The notes: generated by a model not told the origin, from the sequence alone. A stretch of DNA of 64,000 nucleotides from Cardiocondyla obscurior (GCF_019399895.1 NC_091867.1:2914001-2978000), one strand, 5' to 3'. Positions 13,723 through 29,100 are shown, numbered from the stretch's first letter. Numbers and translations: made by a program.

Positions 13723-14088
13723 GTAAAGTGCGAATGCTACCAGAACGATCGGATTATAGCCCGGATCGAGCGAAAGAAATCGCTACCGATGAAATATACA
13801 GGATATGAATTTAATCCGAAAGTTTAAATCAAAATAGGAATGTTAACCAAATTTAAGAACGGGCAATAGTTTGAATTCAATGATAAAGTAATTTTTTTTA
13901 TTGATAATTATGTTTTTCATCGAATAAGTATTTTTTTTTTTTTTTTTTTTGTTTTACTTTTCGAGTCGAGTAATTATCCGACCGATCAGAATCAAGATCC
14001 AAATCTTCAACATCCGTTTTCATAATCCTGATGACAGGCCAAATTCTATTCGCACACACAAGCTCTCTCTCTCTCTCTCTCTCTCTTT

Positions 14089-14140
<52 letters not shown>

Positions 14141-17100
14141 GTCGGGGAACTTTCTCTATCGATCCAGCGTATTAACAAAGTTTTCTGTCAAGTCGGACGT
14201 CGAACCGGCGCCATAATCGCCGAGACGTTTATTCACCGTCGCACGGGAACACGTGCCAACTTTTATTGGAGGAAGACCAAAAGTTTTTCCACCCAGTCAA
14301 GTGAGCCGTGATCATTAGGGAAAAAAGTCCATAGTGGAAGAAGGACGACGAAATTGCGGCATTAGCGAAGTCGGTTCGCTCACTCTCCTCCACCTCCATC
14401 TACTCTTTCTTCGTTTCCTCCTCCTCCTCCTCCTTCCGCTTGAGAATCGTCCTTCGTCCGCCGCGTTGGCATTAAAGCTCGAGAGGAGGGCGAGAACGGG
14501 GTGCAGGCTGGGTGGAGGAATGATGTATCACCGTAGCCGCCAAACTCTCCACCGAATTTCATTACCAAATCCCATAACCGACGTATCCCATCCCGCCGTC
14601 GCTTCTTTTCCCACCCTTCCCCTCTCCCTTCCTTTTTCCCTTACTTTCCGCGCCGTTAATTAAGCGGCTGTTGCAGGACGCGACGGACGCGTTCCCGGCG
14701 TACCTGTACTCCAAATTGCGTCGGCTAGAAATTATAATCCGCTTGTAGATTGAAAGCCGAGCGCCGGCCGCGTCCGGCGGCCAACGGTTATTAAACTTTC
14801 ACCCTGCGCGTTTTAATATTATTCACAGCGGGGCTGAAAACGCTTCGATGTCGAATTACTCGAATACACCGCGAAAATGAGATATCTCGAGCGCAAATGC
14901 GTAACAAAAAAAATTATTAATCGGCGTATTTCAAATTAAAGACTAATGTCATACATTTGTATTTATGATTACGATTAGCGGGGCGTTCTCTTTTCCGCGG
15001 CTTTTATGGGGTCCGGTTCAACGATAACCAACATTTTCGATAATAAAAACGGATCGATTCATCGCATCCGCTCGCAAATAGATTAGCGCGTTGCATTCCG
15101 TTGCATATGGGCGCATTCGTGCGCGGCGCCGCAGGGGAGTCAGCAGTTTTCGCGCTCGCATCTGGAAATCTGGGGCTGAAGTTTAACTCGAGTTTACGGC
15201 CAGTGTGCGAGGTAGGATAATACGTATACGTCGCGGTGGCGCTGTTTTTATGGGACTTTATAGGGTCGTTTTAACATCGACGCGCGCGCCCGCGCCGCTT
15301 CGATTCCAATTCTCCGGTGATATAAAACGACACGCTCTGGATGGCAGGGTTGGCTTTTTTTTTTTTTTGTCCTCCCCGACTTTCTCCTCTTTTCTCTGGC
15401 GCGCCGTCGGGGGCTGCTCGCATTCAAGTTCGCGCTCTGCGCAAACACAGGCACACATCTATTCTACAGGGGAGAAGAACGGCAAAGGGAATAAGTGGAG
15501 AGGCTCGAATGAATCTTTATCGTCGAACGTCGAGCTCCAAGTTTTCATAACGCGTTCACTCCCCGCTGGGAGCCGATTTAATTCCCCCTTTTTCTGATTT
15601 TCAGTTTGACTTTACTGGCTTAAGAGGGAGGGTTTTCGCTTGCGTACGATGGATTATATACGCCGCATTGGGAACAGAAATGATTAAACGTCCGTTTTAT
15701 CGGTCACGAGAGCAAAACGAAAGTCATAATCGTTCTAAGCAATTTACTGATGTAAAGATTTCGCAGTTAATTGTCTCAATTTAATTTAGAAAAAAACAAA
15801 AATAATTTCTTTTTTTATTTCATAATCTCTTTTTTGTATATTTAAACAAGGAAAAGTTAAACAGGTTATTTATTGTATTATATGTATTGTCAGTTAAAAT
15901 GCATTCCGGTTTATTGTTTAATTACAGTAATTTAAGTCCATCCTCATTATATCCGATTGGAAATGTCAATAAGCGCGTTTAATGAGAATCATCGCGCATC
16001 GTGCTGTTATTCAATCAAACGCGATGCCAATCTGTCCGAATCCAGGGCGCGGTTTACGCGATCTTTTATCGCTCTACAATTTTCCCCCGTAAACAGTTTC
16101 CCTTGGAGCTCGATCGATCACTTTTGTCCTCGACGTCGACGTAGCACGCCGGCAGTTACGAAGACATCCCGAGAGCACCGAGAAACGATTTTACGGGCGA
16201 CGAACTCGGGCTCACCCTCTACCGCGACAGCCACCCTCCACCGGATTTTCGTTGCAGGTGGTAAACTTAAAAAAAGAAATTCCTTCGGCGAATTTTGCTA
16301 CACGCGACTCTGTTAGCTTTCGTTGCCCACCAAGGGGTATCGTGTTGTGTTAACAGATTAGCACTACCGACTTGACGGGTTTATTCGACCCGTATTCTTT
16401 TCTAAAGACTTCTGTTTGCATAGGACGTTTCTGCGAGAAATAATCTCCCGTTGAGGAAGTGTAGGTGTAAAATGCAGTTTATCTTGAGCAAAATAAAGAG
16501 GCAGATCTTGGATAATGAGATATACAATTTAAAAGCCTGCGGAAATTGACTGGAAAATTGAAAAGGGGAGAGAAAGAGAGCCTGTACAAACGACTTATCC
16601 ATATATTAAGCGATAAAGAATTAATATAAATTGATCCGATCGCGTTGAGGAAGAATCGAATTTCAGGGTGTTTCCTCGGCTGTATATATTCGTTGCGATA
16701 ATCTTACGCGGCCATCTTAGATCAATCGTGTCTTCTTATCGCAGCGGCGATCAATAAAGTCTCGGGGAAAAGAAAAGAATCCGCTCTCACTTTGCCCGCG
16801 ACGACGATGACGACGATGACGACGAGAATGAGAATGTTACTGCGACCGGGTGGAGGTAGCTAGATGCGGGAGGAAGAAGAGTGAAAGAAGCATGGTTATA
16901 GCCTTGGGGGAGGACGGTGGTGGTAGACACGAAGTTGATAAGGGTTAATTTCGTACGAGAGGAGACCGAGCAATGGTCGCGCGCAGACGAGGAGGGGGAG
17001 GGTGGCCTTGCGGTCCAACGGCTGCATCCGATTGTGATTCTTGCGCCTGCCCCGGGAGTGACGTTCGTTGCCTCGGTGGAGGGTTCTTATTCTTCTCTCT

Positions 17101-20100
17101 GTTTCTCTTCCGGGCCACCCTTGCACCCACTTCCGTCAGTTAGCCGCGCAAGCGCATTTTGATCTGTTCCGCTCAGTCCGCATCAACGCCTCGGCGTAAC
17201 GTAACGTGATCCCCGGCGGATTTTTATGCCCGCCGTTGAAGAGTCATCTCGCGAAGCTAGAATTGAACCTGGAGGACGTAGACTCGTCTGCCGTTGCAGA
17301 CATAGACATAGCCCCGACGATGCCATCAGCGTTCACGCGCAATGATGTTGCGACAGTGGGACCGATAAGGAGTGATTCTATCCCGCGATCTTACGAATGT
17401 CACCTACACAGGTTCGCGAGATTCTAACTTGAGCGGGTACTACTTGTAAGTGAGAATTTATTTCGCGTTTGCTCGCGATGCCACTTAGATGGTGGTGGTA
17501 TTTTAAAATTTGTCTGTTTAAATCTCTCATGCTGTGAGTGATGATAAGATGCATTATAATTTAATGTACCTTGAGAATTTAATAACAATTTTTTTTTTTT
17601 TTTTTTTAATAATTAAGTCAATAAAGAGAACGATAGTCTGTAAATTGAGTTTAAATAAATTAGAGTTCCGTAAAAATGGATCATTTGTTACGGGCAAAGT
17701 CAGCAGCGAATGCTTCAACGTGTTTAAGTGAGTAAGGTGGCGTTTGGAAACAGCCGCAAACGACCAACTACATCTTCCAATTACTACGTCGCCCTCTTTC
17801 ACCGGGGTTTAACGACGAGAACGTTTATTGCTCGAGCCATTGACTGCAGGCATTCCAAGTAGACGGGGAGGACTTTACGCGTTCGCGCGAAAACCCCGGA
17901 AGCCACAAAATGGATCCAAAGATTTTACGCAAATCTACCGTTCCCTCTCTTGAAAATCGGGTTAAACTACCATCGTCAGGCCGGATAAGTTGCCTTACTC
18001 CGCCGTAGATTCATTACTACTCCTTCGCTTTCGCCTCCCATCGTTCTCGTGCCTTTCCCTCCGTCGAGAATTATTTGGCTCCCTCTTTCCCGCGTCAATC
18101 GGCGCGCACGGAGAATAATTATCCTCCTGTAGGTTTACAGATAAAAGATCCCCTTGGCCTGTCCGCCCCGCTGAATACCTCATCCCCCTTGCTATCTAAC
18201 GCGCCTCGTAAATCAGAGTAATTCGGTAGTGTCGATGGCCCCCGCGGCAGTTCTTCTTAAATATGCAAATGATAACGTTATCAAAAGTATTATGTAATTA
18301 CACAATTCTTATTTATCATAATTTGGAAGTTTGGCTTTACGTATTCATAAATTATTAATTCAATATCATAATTAGTAATTTATAACAAATAACATTACGA
18401 TAAATCTATGATGTAATTTTAATTATTTCATTAATTGTACCTGTTGCAGCAAGGATAAGTCGGTGTAATTTACAATTTTTATTGTATAAAATGTATTTAA
18501 TACAATTTATGTGCTGTAATATTATATTGATTATTTAACAAGTTAATTACATTGATTAATTTGGCATTTTATTTTTTTTTTCGGACAATATTTTTATTTT
18601 TTAAAAGATATTTTCCGGAATGATAATGAGACTGAAGGAAAAGTCGTTTCAAGAAGCACGGAGAGTTAAAGCACGGAAATGTCGAGCTAAATACGATTTA
18701 ACCTTGCGGCAGGATTTCAAATGGAACACTTGCTTCATTAAGAAGCTTGAAACGTCGTCTGAATAATAAGCGAGAAAGCCAACGGCGCCGGATTAGGGCG
18801 AATAAGTCGTATTTTAATTTCTACAGCGCCGAGAACTTATCGTCTTTCACAATTGCGCCCCGGATGGGAAAAAGCCTTTGTCGATTCAATTTCAAATAGA
18901 TGCCGGCGAATCGAAAGTAATTGGATTCCGGTTTATTAACAGATACTTTATTGGCGTGCGCAGATGGTCACAGCAAGAAGAAGAAGAGGAAACTAGGAAG
19001 CATAGGCGGCATTTATTCCGGCGTCTCGGTTTCGCAACTTCTGGCACAACGGGAGAGAGCTATTGCCGCGGTTGCGGCATCTGGAGTTCAAGGTTCACCG
19101 GTGCCTAATGGATCGCAGGTAATTGAGTCATAGCTTTAATTGATTCGCAAATTACCGATCTCTTTTACGAATTGGTAGTTGTGTTTTTTTTGCAGAATGT
19201 TGCAATATTAAATATCACATATTATTGATATTATATAAGAAGAAATTATATTTGATTTATCTTTAAACAAATTTAATATTTAGTAAATTAATTATTAAGT
19301 TTTTATTCATTTTATTCACATATGTTTAATTATTTAGATATATTATAATTACTTAATTTTTAGGTATGGCCAATTGCGATTCCAAATTTGCAAGTTCAGC
19401 AGAATGGACAACAAATTTGTCATCAGTCTTTAAGTTCACCGTCTCAAAATCATGACGTAAGCAGTTGTACAAGAAATCCTCAGCAGAGGCTGAATCAACA
19501 TAATATGTCGAACATGCTGATGGGCAACCCGTTGATTATGAATCAGCAGGGTACAAATTTTAATAATATGTCTCAACAACAGCAGCAACTTTTACAACAA
19601 CAGCATCAACAACTTATTATACAACAACAGCAGCATCAGCAGCAGCAGCTTATTCAACACCATATATCTCAGCAGCCTCAACAACAACAATCGCAACAGT
19701 TATCAGCATTATCGCATCAACAACAATTACAGCATATGCAAATTTTGCAACAACAGCAACAACAGGAGCAGCATCAAAATACTGTAGTAAATCAATTAGC
19801 TCAACAACAGGCTCCTCATTATATTAATCAGTTAAATCAGCAGTCGCTACATGTAATGCAACAATCGCAGCAGCAGCAGCAGCAGCAGATGCATTTGCAG
19901 CAAATTCAAAAACACAATATGCAACAACAATTAGTTCAAGAAGTGGATCAACAACAATCGACGAATTATAATAATACTCAGCATTCTGTTGAAAATTATG
20001 TGCATCACATGCAATCGTCGCAAGTGCCGAATCAAGCTCTCCATCCGCAATTACATCAACTTCAGCATCAAATGCAATCGCAGCAGCCTCAACAAAATCA

Positions 20101-23100
20101 GCACGCTATGCAATCTCAATCAACAGATCATTTTCAGATGCAAATTCAACAACAGTTACAACAACAGCATCAACAGCAAATGTCACAAGTGTGCTTCCAG
20201 CCACAATATTCTAATCAACAATTAAATCATCACTCCGCAGACATTATGCAGCAGCAAACTGGGTCTACTGTCATGACTAATATCAATACTATTGACATTC
20301 AGAATAGGCATAATCGAACACCGTCAATTGATGAAGATATAAATGCGAAGCATTTACAACAGCAGCAGCAGCAGCATCAACAGCAGCAGCTTTTGTTACA
20401 TAATCATTCGATGCAGCGAAACCATGTGGTCCAAAATGGTAGTTTGCAGAATAATTCTCATGAAAACGTTCAACGAATGTACACTCAAAATCAAGTACAA
20501 TATTTGACAAGAAATTTCGACCCTTCAAAGGGATCAAATACAGATGCTAAAATGGGACATCAACAGCAGTTTCTGACAAATCATACGGGACGAAGCCCGA
20601 ACACCAGTCACGTTGTTGAGGTGCAGCAGTCTGGTATGGGACCAAACGGGCAGTCCGGCAATATGCATTTTAACAACAGAACACCGCCGTGGCAGCAACA
20701 AAATCGCGCCGCGGTTGCATCCCATCAGTCGTCCGCTACAGTTCAAAATATTAATTGTAATTCGTTTGATCGTGTACCACCGCTACATCATCACATTCCA
20801 CAGCCTTCCAATTGGACGGACGAGACCGCACGGAAAAAAGCGAAATCAAATAAAATAATAGTGAAAAAACAGAGACAGCATGGAGAGTTGTCAAGAACGA
20901 ACAATGGACTGGATCATTCGACACCGAGTCCAGTAGATGAATTTAGTGAAAATAATCAACAAAATAATGGTCAGATAAATTCAACATTTAATAACAGCGG
21001 TCCTTCGTTCCTAGAGGATCCCAGTGGATACCTCGCTCAACAAACGGCGCTGCTAAACAGTACGATATCGAGGCAAACCGGTGTCAGTAGTTCTCAAGTG
21101 AGCATGTTAAACAATAATTCGAAAACATCGTCTCAAACCAGTCACGGCATGCACGTGTCTAACACTTATATTCCTCAATCAAAGCCTTCCTCTATCGCCA
21201 GTCCCACTAGTACCTCGTCATTTGCTTCCGTAAAAAATCACGCGACATCGCCGGTTGTTGTACATAGTAGTATGACACCGACATCAAGCAGTGGCACGGA
21301 TTCCGAGAACAGTCCATGTCAAGGCTGTGTTACCAACGCTGATACACAGTCTTACATTCAAGATCAATATAAACAACAAATGCAGCGACAGTACCTGATG
21401 CACACGGATCAGCGCGAAGATCCTGTTACATCGTCAACATTCGGCGAGCGATATCAAACGAATAATCAACCGCAAACTGATTCTCGACCAATACAAGGTG
21501 GCACTGTGAGCACAAGTCATGGATCTCCTATCGGCACAAATAGTCCAGCTAATTCAGACACGCCAGCAGCTTCAACGCCCGGAATTTCGCAACCAGCGAC
21601 TCCGCAGAGTTTAATTTCGTCACAACCGGCGACGCCACATAGTTATTCACAACCGCCGACACCTCATTCGCATGTCTCGGGACAAATGTCATCGCAGACA
21701 TTAACTCCACAAGCTCAACAGCAATTATCACAATCTTTGATCGGCGGCAACATTCAAGAACAAAGATCGGAAACTCCTAGTTCTGGTACAATGAGTTCCA
21801 GTGGTATTCCACCTAGCACTTCGCCGTCACAAACGTCCTCCTCTGCGTCAGATAATTTAACGTCACAAGTAAAACGGCAAGTAACAAGGCAAAATTCTCT
21901 AGATGGCTATCAACCTCATCCACACACCGTCAATACTGTCTCCAGAATACCCGTGAACACTTTTAATGGAACATCGTCCGTGATAACAACGATGGCAAGT
22001 GGCCATACAGTTAGTAGCAACACAATTACGTCTGTGTTAGCCGGAAGAGCAAACACGGCTACTGTTTCTATAAATACACCATCTGCGATACCAAATCTTG
22101 CTATACCCTGTCTTCTGCCAAATAAATCACAGCATCAAACACAATCTACGATGTTGACGAATATGCCGAATACTCCAGTTACGACTCATTCTTCTATACC
22201 ACTTAGTCAATCATCGATGATAAGCGTATCTAAATCACCGCTTGAAATGGTTCAAAGTGTTGTTAGCAGCATACAAGTACCTCAGACAAGTACAAATTCA
22301 TCATTGCAACCACAAATGCAGCAGCAGCAGCACCAACAGCAGCAGCAACAACATCATAACCACCAACAGCAGCAGCAGCAGCAGCAGCCTCAACCACAGC
22401 AGCAGCAACATCCGCAAGCTAATGTTCAAGTTCACAACGTTCTCACTTCGGGAGGTATATTAAAACATCCTGCAGGATCAACGCTACCACCTGGTCATAT
22501 ATTGGTATCTAGCGGAGGTCAACTTATAATGGCGAGTACTGGATCGACCATTAACGGCGTAATGGCGCCTCCTCCACCAAAAATTATTTCTAACGCTAAT
22601 TCTATGCCACCTTTGTCAGTATCGCCGATGGTTACGAGTGTCACCGGAGCCGTTAGTCAAGTAATACCCGCGGTAGGCGTAGCTCAACAAGTAATAGGAC
22701 AACCTACTGTACTTGTGAATACTATTCAAACTCCAGTGTTGATTCAACCTGGCGTAATGACGATGGACAGCATAGGACAGAATGTGCAAATACCGCATTT
22801 AACAGTTGCTACCGGTAACGTAATACAAAACACTCAATCTATTATTGACGCAAATCAGGACGTGTCTAGAACAGTAGCAGCTAATCAAGGCATGACGGTG
22901 AATCGACAACCGGCGTTATTATCGCCCGAACCGACAATTACAAAGAAAAAATCATACAAGAAACGAAAAGGAAATTCACAAACCGTAGCGTCAATGCTGC
23001 ATATTGCTTCGTCTCAGCAAAATACTGGTATGTTGATGCAATCGCAATCAAACTTTGCGCAACAAAACTTTCAGACTCAGAGCATAGGTGGGCCCATGCT

Positions 23101-26100
23101 TCAGGCATTAACTATCGTGCCTGGTAAAGCCGGAGCACCAGCGCAACTTGTGATGAACGGCCAGACCGGCGCGACGTCTGCGCAATTTAATGCTCAGCAA
23201 ATAATTACAAATCCTCAACCAGCTCAACAAATAAATCTTCTTCAACCGGTGAATTTATTGAATGGCGCAACTGGAATGGTTCAGAATTTTCCTACTATTC
23301 AGCAGTTTATCGTGCCTGGCTTAGGTAGCATGGTAATGTCTGCAGACGGAACAGCTACGTTATTACAAGATACGGGTAACATTGGTATGCAACTTCAAAT
23401 ACAGAATGTCAATGGCCAGAACGTGTTAACGCCAGTACAAAGCCACAGCGGTATATTTAATCCGAGTCAAAGTATATTGGCCGCCGGTCCAGCTGGTATG
23501 GTTATAAGAGCGCCACAAGCGACCAGCGGAAAGATAATTCAGCAACATAGTCCGGGAACACAGTTTCTTTCACCGAATAGCGGCCAATTTTTAGTGAATG
23601 GTACAACATCTTTCGGAAATCAACTAAGTCCGATAGTAGCGAATGTTAGTCCGAATCAGCAAGTAACATTTAACGCTTCGCAAGTGAGACCATCAAATAT
23701 GCAAGGTCAACAAGAATTTATACAAATGAATGGACAAACGCTTATGGTACCTTGCGCAACCACACAGAACATCGCCGTTTCTTCAGCATCGAATCAACAA
23801 AATACAACTTTTGTTCAACAGAATACGACAATCGTACAGCAACAAACGACTATGGTTTCAAACAATCAAATACCAAATTTTCAAAGCGCAGCTTCTAACG
23901 GCGGACAAACTGTCGATCCTTCTTTAAATCTCGATCACAATCAGTCGTATATTCTGAGTTCCGGTATGATTCAGGGAAAAACAGCGTCATCCTCTCCGAA
24001 AAGCGGCATAAATTCACCGTCGTCCGATCAAAATGTCGAACAACAGCAATATGTGCTCGCTAGTAGCAGCACAACTGTCGTAGAAAAAACAGCTCAGCAA
24101 AATGAACAACATAGCCCGTTGATGGCAAGGCATTCTGTATCGACGCAAACCGCAGGGAATCAAACAAACGTTGCGCAATCAGCGATGATGCGGCAAGGAT
24201 CTCCCCCCGACACGACCACTCACAGTCCAGGAAACAGTCAGAGATCCAACAGCCCGGCTGTCGACACTACTACACACGGAGCAGCTTCGCCAGCGCCTCC
24301 GATTACTGCTAGGCATCACTCGTCGTCCACGGTAAAAAAAAATTTTGAATTAAAGTTTATTTGATTTGAAACGTACATACGTATATTTCATATTTCTTAT
24401 TAGAAAAAAAATAAAAATAATTAAGAAAAATTAAAAATAAAATTTTAATATTTTTATTTCAGCATAAAATTATTTTTTAATTACAGAGTCACGTTCATTA
24501 AAAATTCAATTAATTTTTCTATATCGTGCGATTTATTTTCAGCCTATGGTTCATTGCGTGTCGAGCAGCGAACCGGACTCGGGTGACACACAAGTGGCGT
24601 CGGAGGATTGGAGAATACAGGGAATCGCTACCAAGGAGATTACGTTGAATCAACCGAGTTTACACGGAAAAACCTATGTAGAGTCGACAGTGACAACTGG
24701 GATCCAGGTTGGTACCCACGTAGAGCAGGTCAACCATCATCTAACTGTAATAGATATGCACCAGCCGGCTGATACGACACACCCAGAAAACACATACGCT
24801 GACTCACAGGAGCATATGGACACATCATCACCAAATCATTCCATTAATTCAGACACAATGGACCACTCTGCCGTGGAAGATCAACTAAGCGTCAGTAAAG
24901 AAATGACGGACGTTCCTTATTCGGAAATCGAAATTAATCCATTGTCAATCATAAGTCATGGTCATTATCAACCAATTCTTTATCACGGCCAGCACTATGT
25001 CCCTAATGCGAATGTTTATCGACAGCAAACCTTAGTGCCAGATCATGCTCATTATACTATGCTGCCTCATATTAATGGCAAATTTAACGATAAATCATGT
25101 GTCGATAACAATCGCGTTGGTACTGAAATCGTGCAACATGTCATGGAGCAAGACGAAATCGAGCAAAATTCCGAAGAAAAATTATTAGAACGACCGAATG
25201 CCGATGTTTCTTATTGTCCGCAGAATGTTGGCTATCCACAAAAATTCATTGATATAGGCCCTTCCGGTTTATATCCACATTTATATAATTATAGGTCTGA
25301 CCCTAACGGTATTGCTGTTGTTAATTACACGCCTAATAAGCAAGCTTATATTAATCCATATGTTTACAACCCATTCATATATGATGCGCAAGATGACGAT
25401 GAAGAGAGTGACTCGTCGTCGGATGAATAGTTGCACTATTTTCTTTTTTCCGCGCGGGTTATAAAATTAATTAATTTTGTACATTGAATTAAAATCGATA
25501 CCAGTGGCATTATTAGGTTGCGATCGGTTTATATTCGGTAATATTAAGTTTGTAATTAGTTTATATTTAATAATTTTTACATTCGCGCTGTGGCGTGAGA
25601 GCGCATACGTTGATTTATTCGCAGCGTTATTATTTAAATCGTACATTATTGCAATAATGTAATTGTATTATCGTGTGTCGATCGGATTAATCAGAAAAAA
25701 AATTACTCCTTTTTATATAACAAAAATAAATTTTTACTGAACAATATCTTTTAATAAAAGTTATATACCTGATGAAAAATTACCTTGCAACGTAAAGCAT
25801 GCGTAAAGAGTTTGAGTTTGTCTCTTTTGGTATCGTTATCGTTTGCATGTACCGACAAATTAAAATTTGAGTGATTTTTGCATTAAAAGCATCGGAGACA
25901 AATGATAAGGATATGATAATTTTTTAATTTCTCGAATTTCCCTTTTTTTCTTTTAATTTTATTTATATCTTTCGTTTGTTCTTTACTTTTATAAATAAAG
26001 TATTCAAATTTCGTACCTAACTTTGTCTCCTATGCTCGGTCGGGAAAAAAAGTTTAGTTCTTGTGGATCGTGAAACAGAAGTATTTTAATGATAAAAGAA

Positions 26101-29100
26101 AAAGATATAATACACTGGCACTGAATGATACATTGAAATGATATTAGCATGCGATTGGTAGGCTTGTGCCTGAGTTGATCGAGTTGTATTTGACAGATCT
26201 ATACGTCAGAGACGTTGAAGCAAGCCGAAGGTGTGGTGAGCACGGTGAGGTGCGAGGGCAGGGAACATGCCCTCGGCCGCGGAATCAAGCGAAAGCTGGA
26301 CTCCATCCATTCCATGCATTCTACTCTGCATGAAGACCAAGATGGTCAGTATTGTATGGTACTCTTAGACGTTAATTGTAATATACAAGTAGTTCCGCTT
26401 AGTAGCAAAAATATTCTACAAAGAAACTTCGATAACAGTCGGCCAGAAAAGAAAAAAAAAATCGAATAGTATGCAATCTTTTAAAATTTTTAGTGAAATA
26501 ATATATTGGGATTAATTTTAATATTGTATATTAAAAAAAAAAGAATATTTTGGACTTTATAAGTATTAAACTGTTAAGCAAATTATTTATTTTAATTATT
26601 TTATTTCGTAAGTTTCTTTGGTAGAATATTTTTTATTAGTTGCAATTTGTGACGATGAGAAACGTGAAGCATCGATCGTTATTTTGCAAGTTTATTTATA
26701 TCTACTGATATATGACTTCACTCACACGAAAAACGATGATTCCCGTTTCTCATTATATAATATGAATGTTACTATTAAGAGTGCTTTAATGACAATTTCA
26801 CTTTTAGCAGAATCTGTAATTTAAAAAACATGCTCATAAATTATCGAATCATTATCTAATTTGGCTTGCTTTTTGTGGTCGAAAGTCATGTGCGCCTTTA
26901 TTTTGCCCGCTCTGGCAGCTTACTAATAAGTCGAGCATTAATTTCTATCACTTGTGTGCATGCTTGGTAATGTTACTGCATGGTAAAGTATGTGCTTGCC
27001 TTATCGCAATTGCTTTCGTAATAACGTTTTTTTTTTTTTTTTTCTTTTTATTTTCCATAACATTCGAAATCTCGCGTTCGAATTCAGCGCGAGAGGGAGT
27101 TGAGAATAATTGCTTCTCTTTTCATATCGTGATTTTAAGCTTGAGGAATTTTATATGAATTAAGTAATCGAAGTCGAGATCTTCGGATCAGTCTATGTTA
27201 TCGATTCGTTTATTGTAACACTATATTATTAACCATGTTAACGTAAAGGCAAGGAAAGCAGGTAAGTGGCGTCAGTACTAAATGAAGAAGAGACTTTTCG
27301 TTCATCGTGTACGAGTCTCCAGCGAAAAGCTTGCGGAGGTGAAAAAATAACTGACATTTGTATATAATGTTTTCGATCTTTTTTTTTTTTTTTTTGTGTT
27401 TTGCGACTACTAATTGGCTGTCAGGTTTGTTAATATCATTCGCAATTACATTCTCATCCGAGTGGCCAAGGGGCTTAAATCATACGTTCATTTCGGAAGG
27501 GGTGTGGCTCACTACCGTGTGTTATTTCAGCGAACTTTGTACATATACACCCTCATGTTTACGTACAGCATGTGCATATTCCCGGAGATGCAGATTTTTT
27601 TTCGAATTATCCCGCAGGAATTGGGGGATTATTTGTAATGAAAGCAATGGTATAAATGCGAGATAAGTCAGGTATTAATAACGAAACGTAAAGTTGGATT
27701 GTGTATTTACAGCATTATTAAAATCCAATATCTTTCTATTATTAAAGGGGATTATATTTAAAATTGAATGGATCGCTTCCAACGAAGTCAAAGATAATAG
27801 ATGTTTATAGAAAACTAATATAAAAAATTAGTTATTAAACTAAGGGAACTGATCTGATTTTTATTAATATTTAGTTATGTACAGAGACGCGAAAAAATCT
27901 CGTAAAAAAATTAATTAAAAAGGGGAGTTGCAGAACGAGCAACGTTTATTCAACAAAATCATTGCATGTGCTCGAACCATCTGATATTTCATTCTGCCTC
28001 TGACCTCGCCTACCACCATTGAATGAAGCTACTAATCATTTTTAACGAGCACACACATGCGAGCAAGAAGCACATTGTTGCGATATTACTGGACAAATAG
28101 TTCAACCATCAGTTTCGAACATCCCTCTTCGATACGCACCATAAGCATACCGGAACGTTTTGCTGTTATGCGTTGCACATTTCAATCAAGATTGATACAG
28201 ATATATGAGATGGAAATTAAACGGTGTCATGTGTACATTTCAGTTTAGTAAAATTGAGCCATTTCTAAGTGATAAAGACTTCATCGTTCCTTTTGATCAT
28301 GATAAACTTGCAGGTAATCGTGCAAATGTGTTTATCATATTTAATGTAGTGAATTTAACGCATTGTGTTATTTTTTATACGAGCGATTTTTATAAAACGA
28401 TTGATATAAAGTTAAAAAGTGAATTTTTCGCTCAACGATATACATATCAGATCCGTCGAGATATTATTTTTTTTTATTTTGAGAATTAACGAGATTGTGA
28501 CAACAGTAGATGAACTTAACGTGTTTCGTTGTGAGTTTAAAAGTTTGTTAAGAGATAATGATGTATTATTAATTAATCTATCTTGTAACTTTGACATTCT
28601 TTCAAATTACACGACCCTATGATTGTTTTCTATCTGATATGTCTGTATAAGTGAATTTTCTTGGAGATGGGCTTTCTTTATGTTATTTTCTTTTCAACCA
28701 CGCGGAAATCGTGCAGAGATCATTAAAATCTGAAAAACACCATACCTTGTTTGGAACCTTCAGTAGCAGAGACGAAGGACGTAGACAACGGGAACCAATG
28801 GAAACTGATGGTCGGTGACCTAGTGTGGGGAGCAGCAAGAGGAAGTCCGGCCTGGCCGGGAAAAGTCGAGTCTTTGGGTCCTTCGGGTACTATGACAGTT
28901 TGGGTTCGTTGGTACGGGGGCGGGGGTGGTCGCACCCAAGTCGATGTCAAGGCTCTCAAGTCCCTCTCCGAAGGCCTCGAGGCGCATCACCGCGCCCGTA
29001 AAAAGTTTAGGAAGTGAGTCAGCCACCCCGATGAACTAAGATGAAAGCCTCTTAGAAGCTTCTCGTTGCTTTAATAGATATCGCGTCAATGCAAAAATAT

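Larger units (their letters stand above)
13723..18963 (+). other. sba: sba intron of 5.2 kb
   Basis: Intron between phase-1 exons: the donor G plus AT at 18964 makes a GAT codon. It contains a T run near 13931-13950, the CT/TA microsatellite at 14063-14134, a GAC/GAT triplet run near 16797-16826 and a possible internal promoter/first exon at 17130-17445. Otherwise I see nothing I can name; open frames of 60-130 codons here lack family features. Confidence 0.75.

Noticed and set aside
13898..14311. Open frames across the CT/TA microsatellite
   Set aside because: Ile-Tyr and Ser-Leu runs come from the repeat itself.
20289..20746. Minus-strand frames opposite the Gln-rich sba exon
   Set aside because: Antisense shadows of CAG/CAA repeats and coding sequence; no promoter or domain.
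27414..27666. tRNA-like CCGAGTGGCCAAGGGG string and overlapping 74- and 102-codon frames in an sba intron
   Set aside because: No acceptor stem, anticodon arm or T-arm box around it; the frames have no family signature.
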